Origin: Gemmatimonadota bacterium | GTDB lineage: Bacteria > Gemmatimonadota > Gemmatimonadetes > Longimicrobiales > Gaopeijiaceae | Length of the DNA: 64,000 nt | Direction of reading: 5' to 3' | Assembly: GCA_022823365.1 (NCBI GenBank) | Contig: JAJDXG010000045.1 | Location: 94,486-158,485, forward strand | Shown: in pieces, positions 1 to 8,561 of the stretch | Layout of the letters: every line of letters starts with the position of its first letter | How positions within the stretch are numbered: position 1 is the stretch's first letter | Program-made: the position numbers and the translations under genes | Notes under the pieces: model-generated | Told to the model about the DNA's origin: nothing | Databases searched by the model: none | The model's input: the letters and a program-made list of their open reading frames with translations, nothing else

Positions 1-216
1 CAGCCATAGCACGATGGGGCCCCGGATCGGGTTGACCAGCCCGTTGCGCCACATGGCCACCACGGCGCCCTCGTAGAGCAGCCCGACGTGCAGATACCAG
101 AAGGCGGCCTGCCGGAACTTGCGGGCGCGCGCATCCCTGCTTCGCGCATCGGGGCCCTGGCTCTGCTCCTGCCCGCCCGCTCGCCCCTGAGCGAGGTCCT
201 GGCTCGAATCGGTCAC
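1..216 (-). CDS. Partial hypothetical membrane-type protein (N-terminal 72 codons)
   Basis: Only the first 72 codons are inside the window; the gene runs off the left edge. The chosen start is a GTG at 214-216 that overlaps the TGA of the upstream gene (GTGA), so it is probably translationally coupled. Residues 1-32 are polar and rich in Gln, Arg and Asp. From about residue 36 a hydrophobic stretch (FWYLHVGLLYEGAVVAMW) looks like a membrane helix, and the sequence continues NGLVNPIRGP. I do not recognise the family. It is the last visible member of the ferredoxin-mrp-PCP_red operon. Confidence 0.55.
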   Translation of the reverse strand, partial: MTDSSQDLAQGRAGGQEQSQGPDARSRDARARKFRQAAFWYLHVGLLYEGAVVAMWRNGLVNPIRGPIVLWL

Positions 217-665
217 ATTCCCTCCAGCCCCAGGTCCGTGCGCGCGGTGTCCATGACCTCGGGGGTCATTCGCCCGATGCCCCGTTCGCGGGCGTAGTCG
301 GTGTAGATGCGCTTCACCATGCCGCGCACGAAGGACGGCACCCGGCCGAGCCGATCCACCGCCGCCGGGGTCCACTCGACCCGGACGGGACGGGCGGGAG
401 CGGGGGGCTCCTCTTCCACGAAGGCGTCGTCGCGTCCTCCGTCCAGGTTGCTGCGCACCAGTTCCATTGGCTGTTCGGGCACCGTCCGGCCGCCGATCTC
501 GATGCCCATGCTGCTCACCAGCTGCGTTTCCATGGGGTTGGTGAGCATCGCGATCTCGCGGCCGCAAGCGGAACACTCGAACACCGCCGCCAGAGTGCCG
601 TCTCCGGGCAGCTGGCGCTCCGCGAAGGCCATGATGTGGTCGCACTGGATGCAGAGGAACTTCAT
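213..665 (-). CDS. PCP reductase-domain protein with N-terminal zinc ribbon
   Basis: This 150-residue protein has two CxxC pairs near the N-terminus (FLCIQCDH and ECSACGRE), forming a likely zinc ribbon, and a C-terminal segment (about residues 108-150: SFVRGMVKRIYTDYARERGI, then TPEVMDTARTDLG) that matches the PCP_red domain found at the C-terminus of light-independent protochlorophyllide reductase subunits. Here the domain stands without any BchN/BchB catalytic part, so the function is unknown and photosynthesis cannot be inferred. The start ATG (663-665) overlaps the upstream mrp stop as ATGA, showing coupling to the Fe-S ATPase. A role in handling a metal centre or Fe-S cluster is inference from the neighbours only. 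Confidence 0.75.
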   Translation of the reverse strand: MKFLCIQCDHIMAFAERQLPGDGTLAAVFECSACGREIAMLTNPMETQLVSSMGIEIGGRTVPEQPMELVRSNLDGGRDDAFVEEEPPAPARPVRVEWTPAAVDRLGRVPSFVRGMVKRIYTDYARERGIGRMTPEVMDTARTDLGLEGM

Positions 666-1570
666 CGGGCTGGCTCCTCCCCGACCTCCCGGGGTTCGGC
701 GATCCTCCGCGCCAGCGCCCGGAAGGCGCGCGCGCTCGGCGAGTCTTCGCTGGCGACCACAGCGGGAGCCCCGCGGTCGGACGCCTCGCCCAGACGGGGA
801 TCGAAGGGGATCCGGCCCCAGATCTCCAGACCGGTGGCTGCGGCCAGGCGGGCGACGCCGTCTCCGGGAAAGAGCGGATCGGAGTGACCGCAGCAGGGGC
901 AGACGTACTCGGTCATGTTCGCCACCAGGCCTACCGTCGGGATTCCCTGCTCGCGCGCCAGACGCGCCGCCCGCGCCACCACCCGGCGGGACATCTCCGA
1001 CGGAGTCGTCACCAGAAGCAGCGTCTCGAGTCCCGGCAGGAGCTGGAAGACGCGCTCCATCTTGTCGGTACCCGGCGGCAGGTCCATCAGAAGGAAGTCG
1101 AGGCCACCCCACGCCACGTCGGACAGAAACTCGCGCACGGCACCGGTTTCGATGGAACTCTGCCACAGAAAGCCGTCACCGGAGGGCGCCCGCCAGCGCA
1201 GGGGAGCGTCGGCGTCGTTCTGCAGCAGCTCCATCGACATCACCCGGACTCCGCACGCGGCCGGCGCCGGAACCACACCCTCCGCCCCATCCACCAGCCG
1301 TTGCCCGGCCGCGCCCAGCATGCGGGCCAGCGACGGGCCGTTCAGGTCCGCGTCCAGCGCGCCGACCGTGCGGCCTTCCGCGGCCAGGGCGGCAGCCAGG
1401 TTGGCGGCCACGAGGCTCTTGCCCACTCCGCCCTTGCCGCTTCCGACGGCGACGACATTGCGAATCCCGGCCAGCCGGCCGTCGAGCCGCCGGCGCTGGT
1501 CCCTGATCTGATCCACGAGCAGGTCGCCCGTCTGCGATTCCACCTCGTGGTAGGTGCGGATCTTTCTCAT
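662..1570 (-). CDS. mrp: Mrp/NBP35-family P-loop ATPase (Fe-S cluster carrier)
   Basis: This 302-residue cytosolic ATPase probably holds and transfers Fe-S clusters to apoproteins. Visible signatures are the deviant Walker A GKGGVGKS (residues 45-52), the ALDADLNGPS switch region, the DLPPGT motif (164-169) and a CPCC cluster-binding motif near residue 225. It lacks the N-terminal MIP18/FSCA domain that many bacterial Mrp proteins have: only about 35 residues precede the P-loop. It lies 21 bases downstream of a ferredoxin gene and overlaps the next gene by ATGA, so the three form an operon. The pairing with a ferredoxin and a PCP_red protein suggests a dedicated Fe-S delivery role. Confidence 0.9.
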   Translation of the reverse strand: MRKIRTYHEVESQTGDLLVDQIRDQRRRLDGRLAGIRNVVAVGSGKGGVGKSLVAANLAAALAAEGRTVGALDADLNGPSLARMLGAAGQRLVDGAEGVVPAPAACGVRVMSMELLQNDADAPLRWRAPSGDGFLWQSSIETGAVREFLSDVAWGGLDFLLMDLPPGTDKMERVFQLLPGLETLLLVTTPSEMSRRVVARAARLAREQGIPTVGLVANMTEYVCPCCGHSDPLFPGDGVARLAAATGLEIWGRIPFDPRLGEASDRGAPAVVASEDSPSARAFRALARRIAEPREVGEEPAR

Positions 1571-1591
1571 GGTACCGGGACTGCGGAGCGG

Positions 1592-1837
1592 TCAGGGCAC
1601 GAGCTGCGTTCCGTCGGAATCGAGAACGGAGATCGCGTCCACGGGGCACTCGTCGCAGGCGGCCAGCAGGGTCTCGCGGTCCACCTCGTCGATCCCCGCC
1701 CTGAACGCCGCAATCCCGTCGTCATCCAGCTCGAAGGCGGCTTCGGCAGCCTCGATGCAGTCGCCGAAGCCCACGCAGAGGTCCCGGTCGATGCGGACCA
1801 GAAGGTCTCCTGTCTGCCGCTCCTGAATGTCGCTCAC
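1592..1837 (-). CDS. Small single-cluster ferredoxin
   Basis: This 81-residue acidic protein has the cysteine pattern C21-x5-C27 ... C61-x2-C64-P (CVGFGDC and CDECPVDAI). The spacing C-x5-C without a middle Cys is typical of P450-type [3Fe-4S] ferredoxins, but the extra Cys61 could complete a [4Fe-4S] site; which cluster forms cannot be told from sequence. It should act as a soluble one-electron carrier. It is the first gene of the minus-strand operon with mrp and the PCP_red protein, divergent from hemA. Start: ATG at 1837, with GGTGAG about ten bases upstream. Confidence 0.85.
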   Translation of the reverse strand: MSDIQERQTGDLLVRIDRDLCVGFGDCIEAAEAAFELDDDGIAAFRAGIDEVDRETLLAACDECPVDAISVLDSDGTQLVP

Positions 1838-1922
1838 CGGGATCCCGCCGCTGAAGTGTGAAGTCCCCGCCGGTGTCGGCCGGGACGGCTGAACATCTCC
1901 AGGACCGCGAAACCGGGCAAGG

Positions 1923-1952
1923 TTGAAGGCGTGCCGTACCGATAACTATTAT
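1923..1952 (+). promoter_or_regulatory. Candidate sigma-70 promoter of hemAB
   Basis: TTGAAG (1923-1928) and TATTAT (1947-1952) are separated by 18 bases, a good -35/-10 pair in an otherwise GC-rich stretch. Transcription would begin near 1959, giving an 80-base leader before the GTG of hemA. The match is by eye only. Confidence 0.5.
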
Positions 1953-2038
1953 CATCTTCTGCCCGCCCGCTTTCACGGCAGCCCCGGGACTCGCCCGGGA
2001 CGGATCGGGCCGGCGCCACGCTTCAACCCAGGGAGACA

Positions 2039-3358
2039 GTGGAACTCCTGGTTTTCGGGACCAACCACAGGGTCGCCCCGGCCGCGGCCCGGGACCGGCT
2101 GGCGCTATCCGGCGAGGAAGCGCGCGAGCTCCTCGGAACGCTCGTCGACGGCGCGGACGCCGACCGCGTGATTCGCGAATGCGTGGTCCTGTCCACCTGC
2201 ACCCGGACCGAGATCTTCGCCTGGACGCGCCAACCGGCTCGGGCCATCGAGCTGACGCGCCACAGGCTGCGCGACGTCAAGGACAACGACGCCGTATCCG
2301 CTGAACGGCACACGTTCTCCCTGAGCGGGCGCGAGGGGGCTCGCCATCTTCTGCGCGTGGCAGCCGGGCTCGATTCGCTCATGATCGGCGAGCCGCAGGT
2401 GCTGGGACAGGTACGCCAGGCCTATGCGCTGGCTGCGGAGGAGAGAACGAGCGGTCCCCACCTGACCCGCCTGTTCCAGTGCGCCGTGCGCACGGGGAAG
2501 CGGGCGCGCGCGGAAACGGATATCGGCAAGGGATCGGCGTCGGTGGCGTTCGCCGCGGTGCGGCTGGCCACCAACATCCTCTCCGACCTGTCCGACCAGG
2601 CCGTGCTGGTGGTGGGCGCGGGCCGCACCGGCGCTCAGGCCGCGCGCAATTTCGCCGCGAAACGACCCGGCAGCCTGACCATCGTCAACCGTTCCGCCGG
2701 ACGGGCGCAGGCGGTCGCGGACGAGTTCGGCGGCACCGCGCGGCCGTTCGACGAACTCCACGCCGCGCTGAAACGGGCCAGCGTCGTGGTGACCGCGACC
2801 TCCGCCCCGAATCCGGTCATCACCGCCGCGACCCTTTGCGCCATCATGCGCGAGCGCGGTCGAAGGCCGCTGGTGATCATCGACATCGCCAATCCCAGGG
2901 ATGTCGAATCCAGCGCCGGCCGCATTCCCAATGTCTTTCTGCGCGACCTGGACAGCCTGGGCGACATCGTGCAGGAGAACCTGATCCGCCGCAGCAAGCA
3001 GATTCCCCACGTCGAGCGCATCGTCGAGGAGGAACTCCAGAACTTCGTCGACTGGTTCGACACGCTGCAGGTGGTTCCGGTGCTGCGGTCGCTGCGCGAG
3101 AGTTTCTACCGGATTGCGGAAGAGGAAGTGCGCCGGCACCTGCCCGGTTTCGACGAATCGAACCGCGACCGCCTGGAGCGCTACACCCGCTCGCTGGTGG
3201 CCCGGCTGCTGCATCAGCCCACCTGCCACCTGCGCGAACTCGACCTGGAGACTTCCGAGGGGGTTTCCAGTCTGGCGGCGGTCAAGGAGATCTTCCAGCT
3301 CACGCCGGACGAGCCTTCCGGATCCAACGGCGAACACGCGGGCAACGGCGCCGGCTGA
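2039..3358 (+). CDS. hemA: Glutamyl-tRNA reductase
   Basis: This 439-residue enzyme reduces glutamyl-tRNA(Glu) to glutamate-1-semialdehyde, the entry step of C5-pathway tetrapyrrole synthesis. Seen: the N-terminal GTNHRVAP motif; the catalytic cysteine C54 in LSTCTRTEIF, where the usual Asn after Cys is Thr; the MIGEPQVLGQVRQAY motif; a Rossmann NADPH fold starting VLVVGAGRTG; and a C-terminal helical dimerisation domain. Length is normal for the family. The start is GTG at 2039, supported by GGGAGA at 2031-2036 and by the conserved N-terminus MELLVFGTNHR. hemB follows 45 bases downstream, so the pair is likely one transcription unit. Confidence 0.95.
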   Translation: MELLVFGTNHRVAPAAARDRLALSGEEARELLGTLVDGADADRVIRECVVLSTCTRTEIFAWTRQPARAIELTRHRLRDVKDNDAVSAERHTFSLSGREGARHLLRVAAGLDSLMIGEPQVLGQVRQAYALAAEERTSGPHLTRLFQCAVRTGKRARAETDIGKGSASVAFAAVRLATNILSDLSDQAVLVVGAGRTGAQAARNFAAKRPGSLTIVNRSAGRAQAVADEFGGTARPFDELHAALKRASVVVTATSAPNPVITAATLCAIMRERGRRPLVIIDIANPRDVESSAGRIPNVFLRDLDSLGDIVQENLIRRSKQIPHVERIVEEELQNFVDWFDTLQVVPVLRSLRESFYRIAEEEVRRHLPGFDESNRDRLERYTRSLVARLLHQPTCHLRELDLETSEGVSSLAAVKEIFQLTPDEPSGSNGEHAGNGAG

Positions 3359-3403
3359 CGCCGCGACGGACGGCCCTCCCGCAGAACGGCGGCATCCCGA
3401 CGC

Positions 3404-4387
3404 ATGGCCTATCCGCAGCACCGCCTCCGCCGCCTCCGGCAGTCGCCGGCCTGGCGCCGCCTGGTGCGCGAGAGCGTGCTCCGGGTGGACGACCTCGTGT
3501 ATCCGCTTTTCGTGGTGCCGGGCGAACGACGGCGCCAGCCCGTGCCCAGCATGCCCGGGATACACCGCTTCTCGCCGGGGCTGCTCGTGGAGGAAGCCGG
3601 AGCGGCCGTGGACGCGGGGATCGGCGCCGTGCTGCTCTTCGGGGTGCCCGACCACAAGGACGCGCTCGGCTCCGAAGCCTACGCGGAGGGCGGCCTGGTT
3701 CCGCGGGCGGTGCGTGAACTCAAGGCGCGCTACCCCGAGCTGCTGGTGTGGACCGACGTGTGCCTCTGCCAGTACACCGACCACGGCCACTGCGCCGTGC
3801 TTGCAGCGGATGGCTCCCTGGACGAGGACGCCACCCTGCCCCTGCTCGCCCGGGCGGCCGTCTCCCACGCCCGCGCGGGAGCGGACGCGGTGGCTCCGAG
3901 CGACATGCTGGACGGGCGCGTGGGCGTGATCCGGGCGGCCCTGGACGACGCGGGCCACGGCTCGACGCCGATCGTGTCGTACGCGGCCAAGTACGCCTCC
4001 GCCTTCTACGGTCCCTTCCGCGACGCGGCCCACTCGGCGCCTTCGCACGGCGACCGCCGCACCCACCAGATGGACCCCGCCAACAGCGACGAGGCCCTGC
4101 GCGAGGTGCGGGCCGACCTGGAGGAGGGCGCGGATATCGTGATGGTCAAGCCGGCAGGCCCCTGCCTCGACGTGATCCGGCGGGTGAAGGACGCCTTCCG
4201 CGCGCCCACCGCGGCCTACCAGGTGTCCGGGGAGTTCAGCATGATGCGCGCCGCGGGCGAGCGCGGCTGGATCGACGAGAGGGCGGTGGCGCTGGAGAGC
4301 CTGGGCGCGATCAAGCGGGCGGGCGCGGACATCATCGTCACCTACTACGCCGTGGAGGCCGCACGCTGGCTGCGCGACGACGCCTGA
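3404..4387 (+). CDS. hemB: Delta-aminolevulinic acid dehydratase (porphobilinogen synthase)
   Basis: This 327-residue cytosolic enzyme condenses two 5-aminolevulinate molecules to porphobilinogen. The active-site lysines are K196 (SYAAKYASAFYGPF) and K249 (MVKPAGPCLDVI). The metal site has three cysteines, C120, C122 and C130 (DVCLCQYTDHGHC), which marks the zinc-dependent class. It follows hemA directly. The step between them (hemL) is not in the window. Downstream, an HmuY-like gene starts 20 bases after the stop, extending the haem-related theme. Confidence 0.96.
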   Translation: MAYPQHRLRRLRQSPAWRRLVRESVLRVDDLVYPLFVVPGERRRQPVPSMPGIHRFSPGLLVEEAGAAVDAGIGAVLLFGVPDHKDALGSEAYAEGGLVPRAVRELKARYPELLVWTDVCLCQYTDHGHCAVLAADGSLDEDATLPLLARAAVSHARAGADAVAPSDMLDGRVGVIRAALDDAGHGSTPIVSYAAKYASAFYGPFRDAAHSAPSHGDRRTHQMDPANSDEALREVRADLEEGADIVMVKPAGPCLDVIRRVKDAFRAPTAAYQVSGEFSMMRAAGERGWIDERAVALESLGAIKRAGADIIVTYYAVEAARWLRDDA

Positions 4388-4407
4388 GGATCCGCCCGGA
4401 GAACCGG

Positions 4408-5076
4408 GTGCCGGCCGTGCTGGTCGGCATCATCGTGGTCCTGGCCGTTGCGCTGGTGACCATGTCCTTCGGCCGGCCCGTGGTCGAGGCCTACGTCCCG
4501 ACGCCCCCGGACCCCTCCGAGGCCGGTGAGACGCTCGTCGGCCCCACCGACTACACCGTGGACGCCACGTCCACCGGCGCGTGGCAGTTCTTCGACTTCT
4601 CGCGCGGCTCGGTGGTGGCGGACCCGGAACCAGGTGAGTGGGATCTGGCTTTTCGGCGCTTCCACATCATCGCCAACGGCGGCCCCGGCTTTTCCGGGGA
4701 AGGCGGGATCATCCGCCTGGAAGAGACCGACCTCGACGCGGTTTCGGAGCTGCCCGACGCACCTTACGTGGAGACCCGGGTGCGGCGCGATTCGGTCAAC
4801 GCCGCCATTGAACGCTGGTATGCCTACGGCTGGACGAGCCACCTCCTGACGCCGCATCCCGCCGTCTATGCGGTCCGGACGGCCGACGGCCGTTATGCCA
4901 AGCTGCAGCTGCGCGGATATTACTGCCCGGGCGCGCAGCCCGGATGCCTGACCTTCCGCTACGTCTACCAGGGGGCGGGCGGGCGCTCGGTGGCGACGCC
5001 TGCGGAGGCGGGCGAGGTCGTGGAGGATCGCGAGCCGGACACCCGGGACCCGTCCCGCGCGAGCGACGAACCATGA
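4408..5076 (+). CDS. HmuY-like haem-binding family protein, membrane anchored
   Basis: This predicted 222-residue protein has an N-terminal hydrophobic segment (VLVGIIVVLAVALVTMSF), acting as signal or anchor, followed by an exported domain. The core WQFFDFSRG, EWDLAFRRFHIIANGG and later ADGRYAKLQLRGYY-CPG with FRYVYQ match the HmuY family of surface haem-binding proteins. The start is inferred as GTG 4408 with GGAG six bases upstream (4398-4401); the nearest in-frame ATG would cut the hydrophobic segment. It lies 20 bases after hemB and overlaps the next gene by ATGA. Whether it binds haem cannot be judged, because HmuY haem ligands are poorly conserved. Confidence 0.7.
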   Translation: MPAVLVGIIVVLAVALVTMSFGRPVVEAYVPTPPDPSEAGETLVGPTDYTVDATSTGAWQFFDFSRGSVVADPEPGEWDLAFRRFHIIANGGPGFSGEGGIIRLEETDLDAVSELPDAPYVETRVRRDSVNAAIERWYAYGWTSHLLTPHPAVYAVRTADGRYAKLQLRGYYCPGAQPGCLTFRYVYQGAGGRSVATPAEAGEVVEDREPDTRDPSRASDEP

Positions 5077-5462
5077 CACCGACTCCACCGACGGAAGCAG
5101 GGGACCGGAGGCAGGAACTGCGCCGCGCGCTGCGGGAACGACTTGCGCGGGGCATCTACGAGCGCGAGAAGGCCCGCGACCCGACGCGGAGCAGGCGCCA
5201 GTCTTCGTGGGAGGACCTGAACGCCGGCCGTCGGGCGACGCGCCTGAACTACGCCGACGAGTTGCTCACCACCCTCGCGGGAGCCCTGGGCGTGGACTGG
5301 GCGACGATCGAAGGCCTGGAGGCCTGCGCGGGCGCGGCACTTGCGCAGGGGGGCCGGGATCGCGAGATCGCTGCCGCCGGGACGCAAGAACTGGCCGAAG
5401 TGCTCGCCGCGCTGGTGCCGAGGCCGGCGGGCGGACCCGCCGGTCGCGCGGAATCGCAATAA
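5073..5462 (+). CDS. Small hypothetical protein
   Basis: This predicted soluble protein has 129 residues. The first 50 are strongly charged and Arg-rich (RRQELRRALRERLARGIYER); the middle has a helical pattern (NYADELLTTLAGALGVDW); the C-terminus is Pro/Ala/Gly-rich. No family recognised. The ATG overlaps the HmuY-like gene stop (ATGA), so it is the last gene of the hemA-hemB-hmuY unit. A 20-base perfect inverted repeat follows eight bases after the stop. Confidence 0.6.
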   Translation: MTPTPPTEAGDRRQELRRALRERLARGIYEREKARDPTRSRRQSSWEDLNAGRRATRLNYADELLTTLAGALGVDWATIEGLEACAGAALAQGGRDREIAAAGTQELAEVLAALVPRPAGGPAGRAESQ

Positions 5463-5469
5463 ACTAATC

Positions 5470-5489
5470 GGACTAAGTTTACTTAGTCC
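5470..5489. terminator. 20-bp perfect palindrome between convergent genes, possible terminator
   Basis: GGACTAAGT-TT-ACTTAGTCC is a perfect inverted repeat, AT-rich against its surroundings, sitting between the convergent ends of the 129-residue gene (stop 5462) and the VWA gene (stop 5497). There is no U-tract on either side, so it is a weak intrinsic terminator at best; an operator is the alternative. Confidence 0.4.
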
Positions 5490-5496
5490 ATGACTG

Positions 5497-6783
5497 TCAG
5501 GCGATTCGCCGCTGCTTGCGCCTGAGGAAGTCCATCATGATGTACTGTCCCAGGGTGAGCGAACTCGTGAAGTACGCTTTCCCGCGCGAGATCTCGGTCA
5601 CTTCGCGCACGAAGCGCACCAGGTAGGGATCGCGGGCCAGCATGAAGGTGTTGATGTGGATGCCGGCGTTCCGGCACGCGGCCACCTCGCGGAACGTCCT
5701 CCGCAGAATGAGGCCGTCGGGCGCGCCCGAGTTCTTGTAGATGCGCCCGTTGGGCAGGGTCACCGCGGAGGGCTTGCCGTCGGTGATCATGATGATCTGC
5801 ATCATGTCCTTCTTCTGCGCCTTGAGCAGGCGGCGCGCGATCAGGAGGCCTTCCGCGGTGTTGGTGTGGAACGGTCCCACCTGAGCCCGCGCCAGCTGCG
5901 ACAGCGGGATCTCCGTCGCGCGGTCGCCGAAGGTCACCACCTTGAGGATATCGCCCGGAAACTGCGTCCGGATCAGGTGGGTCAGCGCCAGGGCAACCCG
6001 TTTGGCGGGACCGAAGCGGTCCTCGCCGTAGAGGATCATCGAGTGCGACACGTCGAGCATGAGCACCGTCGCGCAGGAGGACCGGTATTCGGTCTGGTGC
6101 ACCATGAGGTCCTGGTAGTCGAGCTCGATGGGGATGGACAGCCCTTCCCTCTCGATCGCGCTCCGGAGGGTGGCGGGAATGTCCAGGTTCAGCACGTCTC
6201 CGTACTCGTAGGGGCGGCTTGCCGCGTCGGCCTCCACGCCGGTGGCCAGCTGCGGGGTTTCGTGGGAGCCGAAGCTGGACGTCCCGCTGGCCGAAAGCAG
6301 ATTGCGCAGAGCGCGATATCCGAGAAAGTCCATGCCCTTACGGGTAAGCCCGAAATTCACGCTGCGGGCCGCGTCCCTGGCCTCGTCGATGTGCCCCTGG
6401 CCGGTCATTTCCTGCGCAGGCGGCATGGCCTTGCCGCCCTCGAGGGTCAGGTAGCCTTCCTCCACCAGTTTCTGCACGATTTCGTCGATGAGCTGGGCGA
6501 TGCGGCGCTGGACCTCCTCGTCGCCCTCGCCCTCGCCGCGGAGTTCCTCGAGCATCTCCGGGGTGAACTGCCCGCTCTCGATGAGGGCGTCCAGGATCGC
6601 CCTCTGCAGGGCGTCGTAGGAGCTCGTGTCCTCGGTCCCGGACCATCCCCAGTAGGGATGGAAGTGCGGGCCGCCGGCGAATCCGCCGTCCATCAGGAAG
6701 TCGGTGAGGTGCTCGAGCAAGGCCTCGAGGTTCAGAGCGTCGAGCAGGCCTGGCCGATACTTTGTGTAGGTCGTGAAGCGCAC
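5497..6783 (-). CDS. VWA-domain protein (MoxR partner type)
   Basis: This 428-residue cytosolic protein has a C-terminal von Willebrand A domain. The MIDAS metal site is visible as DVSHS (244-248, in [10 protein letters not shown]) with a later TDGKPS loop. Residues 1-230 are helical and acidic and carry no domain I recognise. Such VWA proteins normally work with a MoxR-type AAA+ ATPase in metal insertion or protein remodelling; a MoxR gene lies at 8562-10031 on the same strand, separated by a secreted DinB gene and the opposite-strand mutY. The start is GTG at 6783; the next ATG would remove 30 conserved-looking residues. Confidence 0.8.
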   Translation of the reverse strand: MRFTTYTKYRPGLLDALNLEALLEHLTDFLMDGGFAGGPHFHPYWGWSGTEDTSSYDALQRAILDALIESGQFTPEMLEELRGEGEGDEEVQRRIAQLIDEIVQKLVEEGYLTLEGGKAMPPAQEMTGQGHIDEARDAARSVNFGLTRKGMDFLGYRALRNLLSASGTSSFGSHETPQLATGVEADAASRPYEYGDVLNLDIPATLRSAIEREGLSIPIELDYQDLMVHQTEYRSSCATVLMLDVSHSMILYGEDRFGPAKRVALALTHLIRTQFPGDILKVVTFGDRATEIPLSQLARAQVGPFHTNTAEGLLIARRLLKAQKKDMMQIIMITDGKPSAVTLPNGRIYKNSGAPDGLILRRTFREVAACRNAGIHINTFMLARDPYLVRFVREVTEISRGKAYFTSSLTLGQYIMMDFLRRKQRRIA

Positions 6784-6873
6784 TGCCCTGCCCTCCCGGA
6801 GTGAGCGTCCGCTCGCACCCGCCGGTCCGTCAACCTGAACGGCCGCCGGCGCGGCCGGCCATCCACAGGAGAA

Positions 6874-7893
6874 ATGGAAGCCATCCACGAAAGACTGCTC
6901 GCGTGGTTCGACGCGCACAAGCGGGACCTGCCGTGGCGGGGGGTCGGCGACCCCTACGCGGTGTGGATCTCGGAGGTCATGCTGCAGCAGACGCGAGCCG
7001 GCTCCGTGGCCCCCTACTACCGGCGCTGGATGGAGCGGTTCCCGGATGTCGGCACGCTCGCGAACGCCGACCTGGAAGAGGTGCTGCGGCTGTGGCGGGG
7101 GCTGGGGTACTACGCCCGCGCGCGCAATGCCCACCGGTGCGCGCGGCAGGTGCGGGACGGGCATGGCGGTGTATTGCCCTCGTCGGCCGCGGGCCTGCGG
7201 GCCCTGCCGGGGATCGGGCCGTACACCGCGGCCGCGGTGGCCAGCATTGCCTTCGGGGAGGTGGTGCCGGCCGTGGACGGCAACGTGCGCCGGGTGGTGG
7301 CGCGGCTGTTCGACCTCCCCGATCCCTCGCTCGCGGAGGTGCGCGACCTGGCGGCTGGGCTGATGGACACGGCCCGCCCTGGCGACTTCAACGAGGCCAT
7401 GATGGAGCTGGGGGCCACGGTGTGCACGCCCCGGTCGCCGAAGTGCGGCGCATGCCCGCTGGCGGCGGGCTGCCGGGCGCGCGCGGCCGGCACGGCGGCG
7501 GAGCGGCCGCTGAGGCGAAGGCGGCGCCCGGTGCCCACCCGGACCTGGGACGTGCAGATCGCGGTCTCGCCGCGGGGCAGGACGCTGGTGGTGCGGCGCC
7601 CGCGCGAGGGGCTGCTGGGGGGGATGTGGGAGTTTCCGGCGGTGGAGGTGGCGGATGGCGCCGACCGGGGTGGGCGACCGATGAAGGTCGCGGAGCCCGC
7701 GGCGGCGGCGGTCGCGGAACTGCCCCCGGTCACCCACCGGTTCTCGCACTTCACCGCGGTGTACCGGCCGCGGCGGGTCGAGGTGGCCGCGGAGTGGGGG
7801 GAGGCGGCGGGCCGCTGGGTCACCCCGTCAGAGCTGGCCGACCTCCCCCTTCCGGTCGCCCAGCAGCGCATCGCCCGGGCAGCAGGCTTCTGA
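6874..7893 (+). CDS. mutY: A/G-specific adenine DNA glycosylase
   Basis: This 339-residue base-excision repair enzyme removes adenine mispaired with 8-oxoguanine. Catalytic Glu34 (WISEVMLQQT) and Asp135 (PAVDGNV) are present, with the helix-hairpin-helix LPGIGPYTAAA at 111-121 and the [4Fe-4S] ligands C184-x6-C191-x2-C194-x5-C200. The C-terminal half is a NUDIX-like 8-oxoG recognition domain (GGMWEFPAVEV). Start ATG with AGGAG just upstream. It sits alone on the plus strand between minus-strand genes. Confidence 0.96.
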   Translation: MEAIHERLLAWFDAHKRDLPWRGVGDPYAVWISEVMLQQTRAGSVAPYYRRWMERFPDVGTLANADLEEVLRLWRGLGYYARARNAHRCARQVRDGHGGVLPSSAAGLRALPGIGPYTAAAVASIAFGEVVPAVDGNVRRVVARLFDLPDPSLAEVRDLAAGLMDTARPGDFNEAMMELGATVCTPRSPKCGACPLAAGCRARAAGTAAERPLRRRRRPVPTRTWDVQIAVSPRGRTLVVRRPREGLLGGMWEFPAVEVADGADRGGRPMKVAEPAAAAVAELPPVTHRFSHFTAVYRPRRVEVAAEWGEAAGRWVTPSELADLPLPVAQQRIARAAGF

Positions 7894-7945
7894 CGAGCAC
7901 ACCGCCCCGGACACCGGCGCGACGGCTACACCGGGGTCGCGACGG

Positions 7946-8542
7946 TCACCGCGACCAGGGCGGCACGACCCGGTTCATGCGGGCATAGGCGATCGCCTGC
8001 CCCAGGTGCTCGTTCATGTGGGTCACCAGCTGCAGCAGCACCGCCCAGCTCTCCACTTCGCGCCCGTACAGCTCGGTGGGCTTCGCCAGGTTCGCATCGG
8101 ACATCGCGTCCATGATCCCGCGCACGTGGTCCATCGAGGCGGCAAGGACGCGCACCGCCTCGCCCTTGGTGGTCACCCGCTCCTCCAGCGAGGCGTAGTC
8201 CACGCCCGAAGGTGCGTCCACCCCGAGGTACATGTCCGGATACATGTAGTTGTAGCGGGCGACGTGCATGTACGCGGCGGCCACGGTGTACACCCCCTCC
8301 ATGGGCTGCCACGAGTACGACTCCGCGGGCATCGCCTCGGCCAGCGCCACGAGCTTCTCGGCCGACCCCTCGAACTGGCCCCGCAGCTCTTCGCCAAGGC
8401 CGGGCGTCCCCTGTGCACGCGCGGGCATCGCCAGCACCGCCACGGCGGCGAGCGTCAGCATGCCGCGGGCGAGAAGCATTCGGCCTCGCCGACCCAGGAC
8501 CGGGTTCTCCGCGCAAGCGGAAGCACGAGTGGAACGACGCAT
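7946..8542 (-). CDS. Secreted DinB-family protein
   Basis: This 198-residue protein has a signal peptide (MLTLAAVAVLAMPARAQ, cleavage about residue 44) and a DinB/YfiT four-helix domain. Histidine positions typical of the metal site can be seen (YMHVARYNYM and THMNEHLGQAIAYARMN near the C-terminus). DinB-fold proteins are metal-binding thiol-transferase-like or damage-inducible proteins; the substrate of exported members is unknown. The start ATG has a strong AGGAGG ribosome site. It lies between moxR (same strand, upstream) and mutY (convergent). Confidence 0.85.
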   Translation of the reverse strand: MRRSTRASACAENPVLGRRGRMLLARGMLTLAAVAVLAMPARAQGTPGLGEELRGQFEGSAEKLVALAEAMPAESYSWQPMEGVYTVAAAYMHVARYNYMYPDMYLGVDAPSGVDYASLEERVTTKGEAVRVLAASMDHVRGIMDAMSDANLAKPTELYGREVESWAVLLQLVTHMNEHLGQAIAYARMNRVVPPWSR

Positions 8543-8561
8543 GGTTGTCCTCCTGATTGAC

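Noticed and set aside
213-665. Evidence for chlorophyll synthesis from the PCP_red domain
   Set aside because: The catalytic BchN/BchB parts and all other photosynthesis genes are absent; the domain occurs alone.
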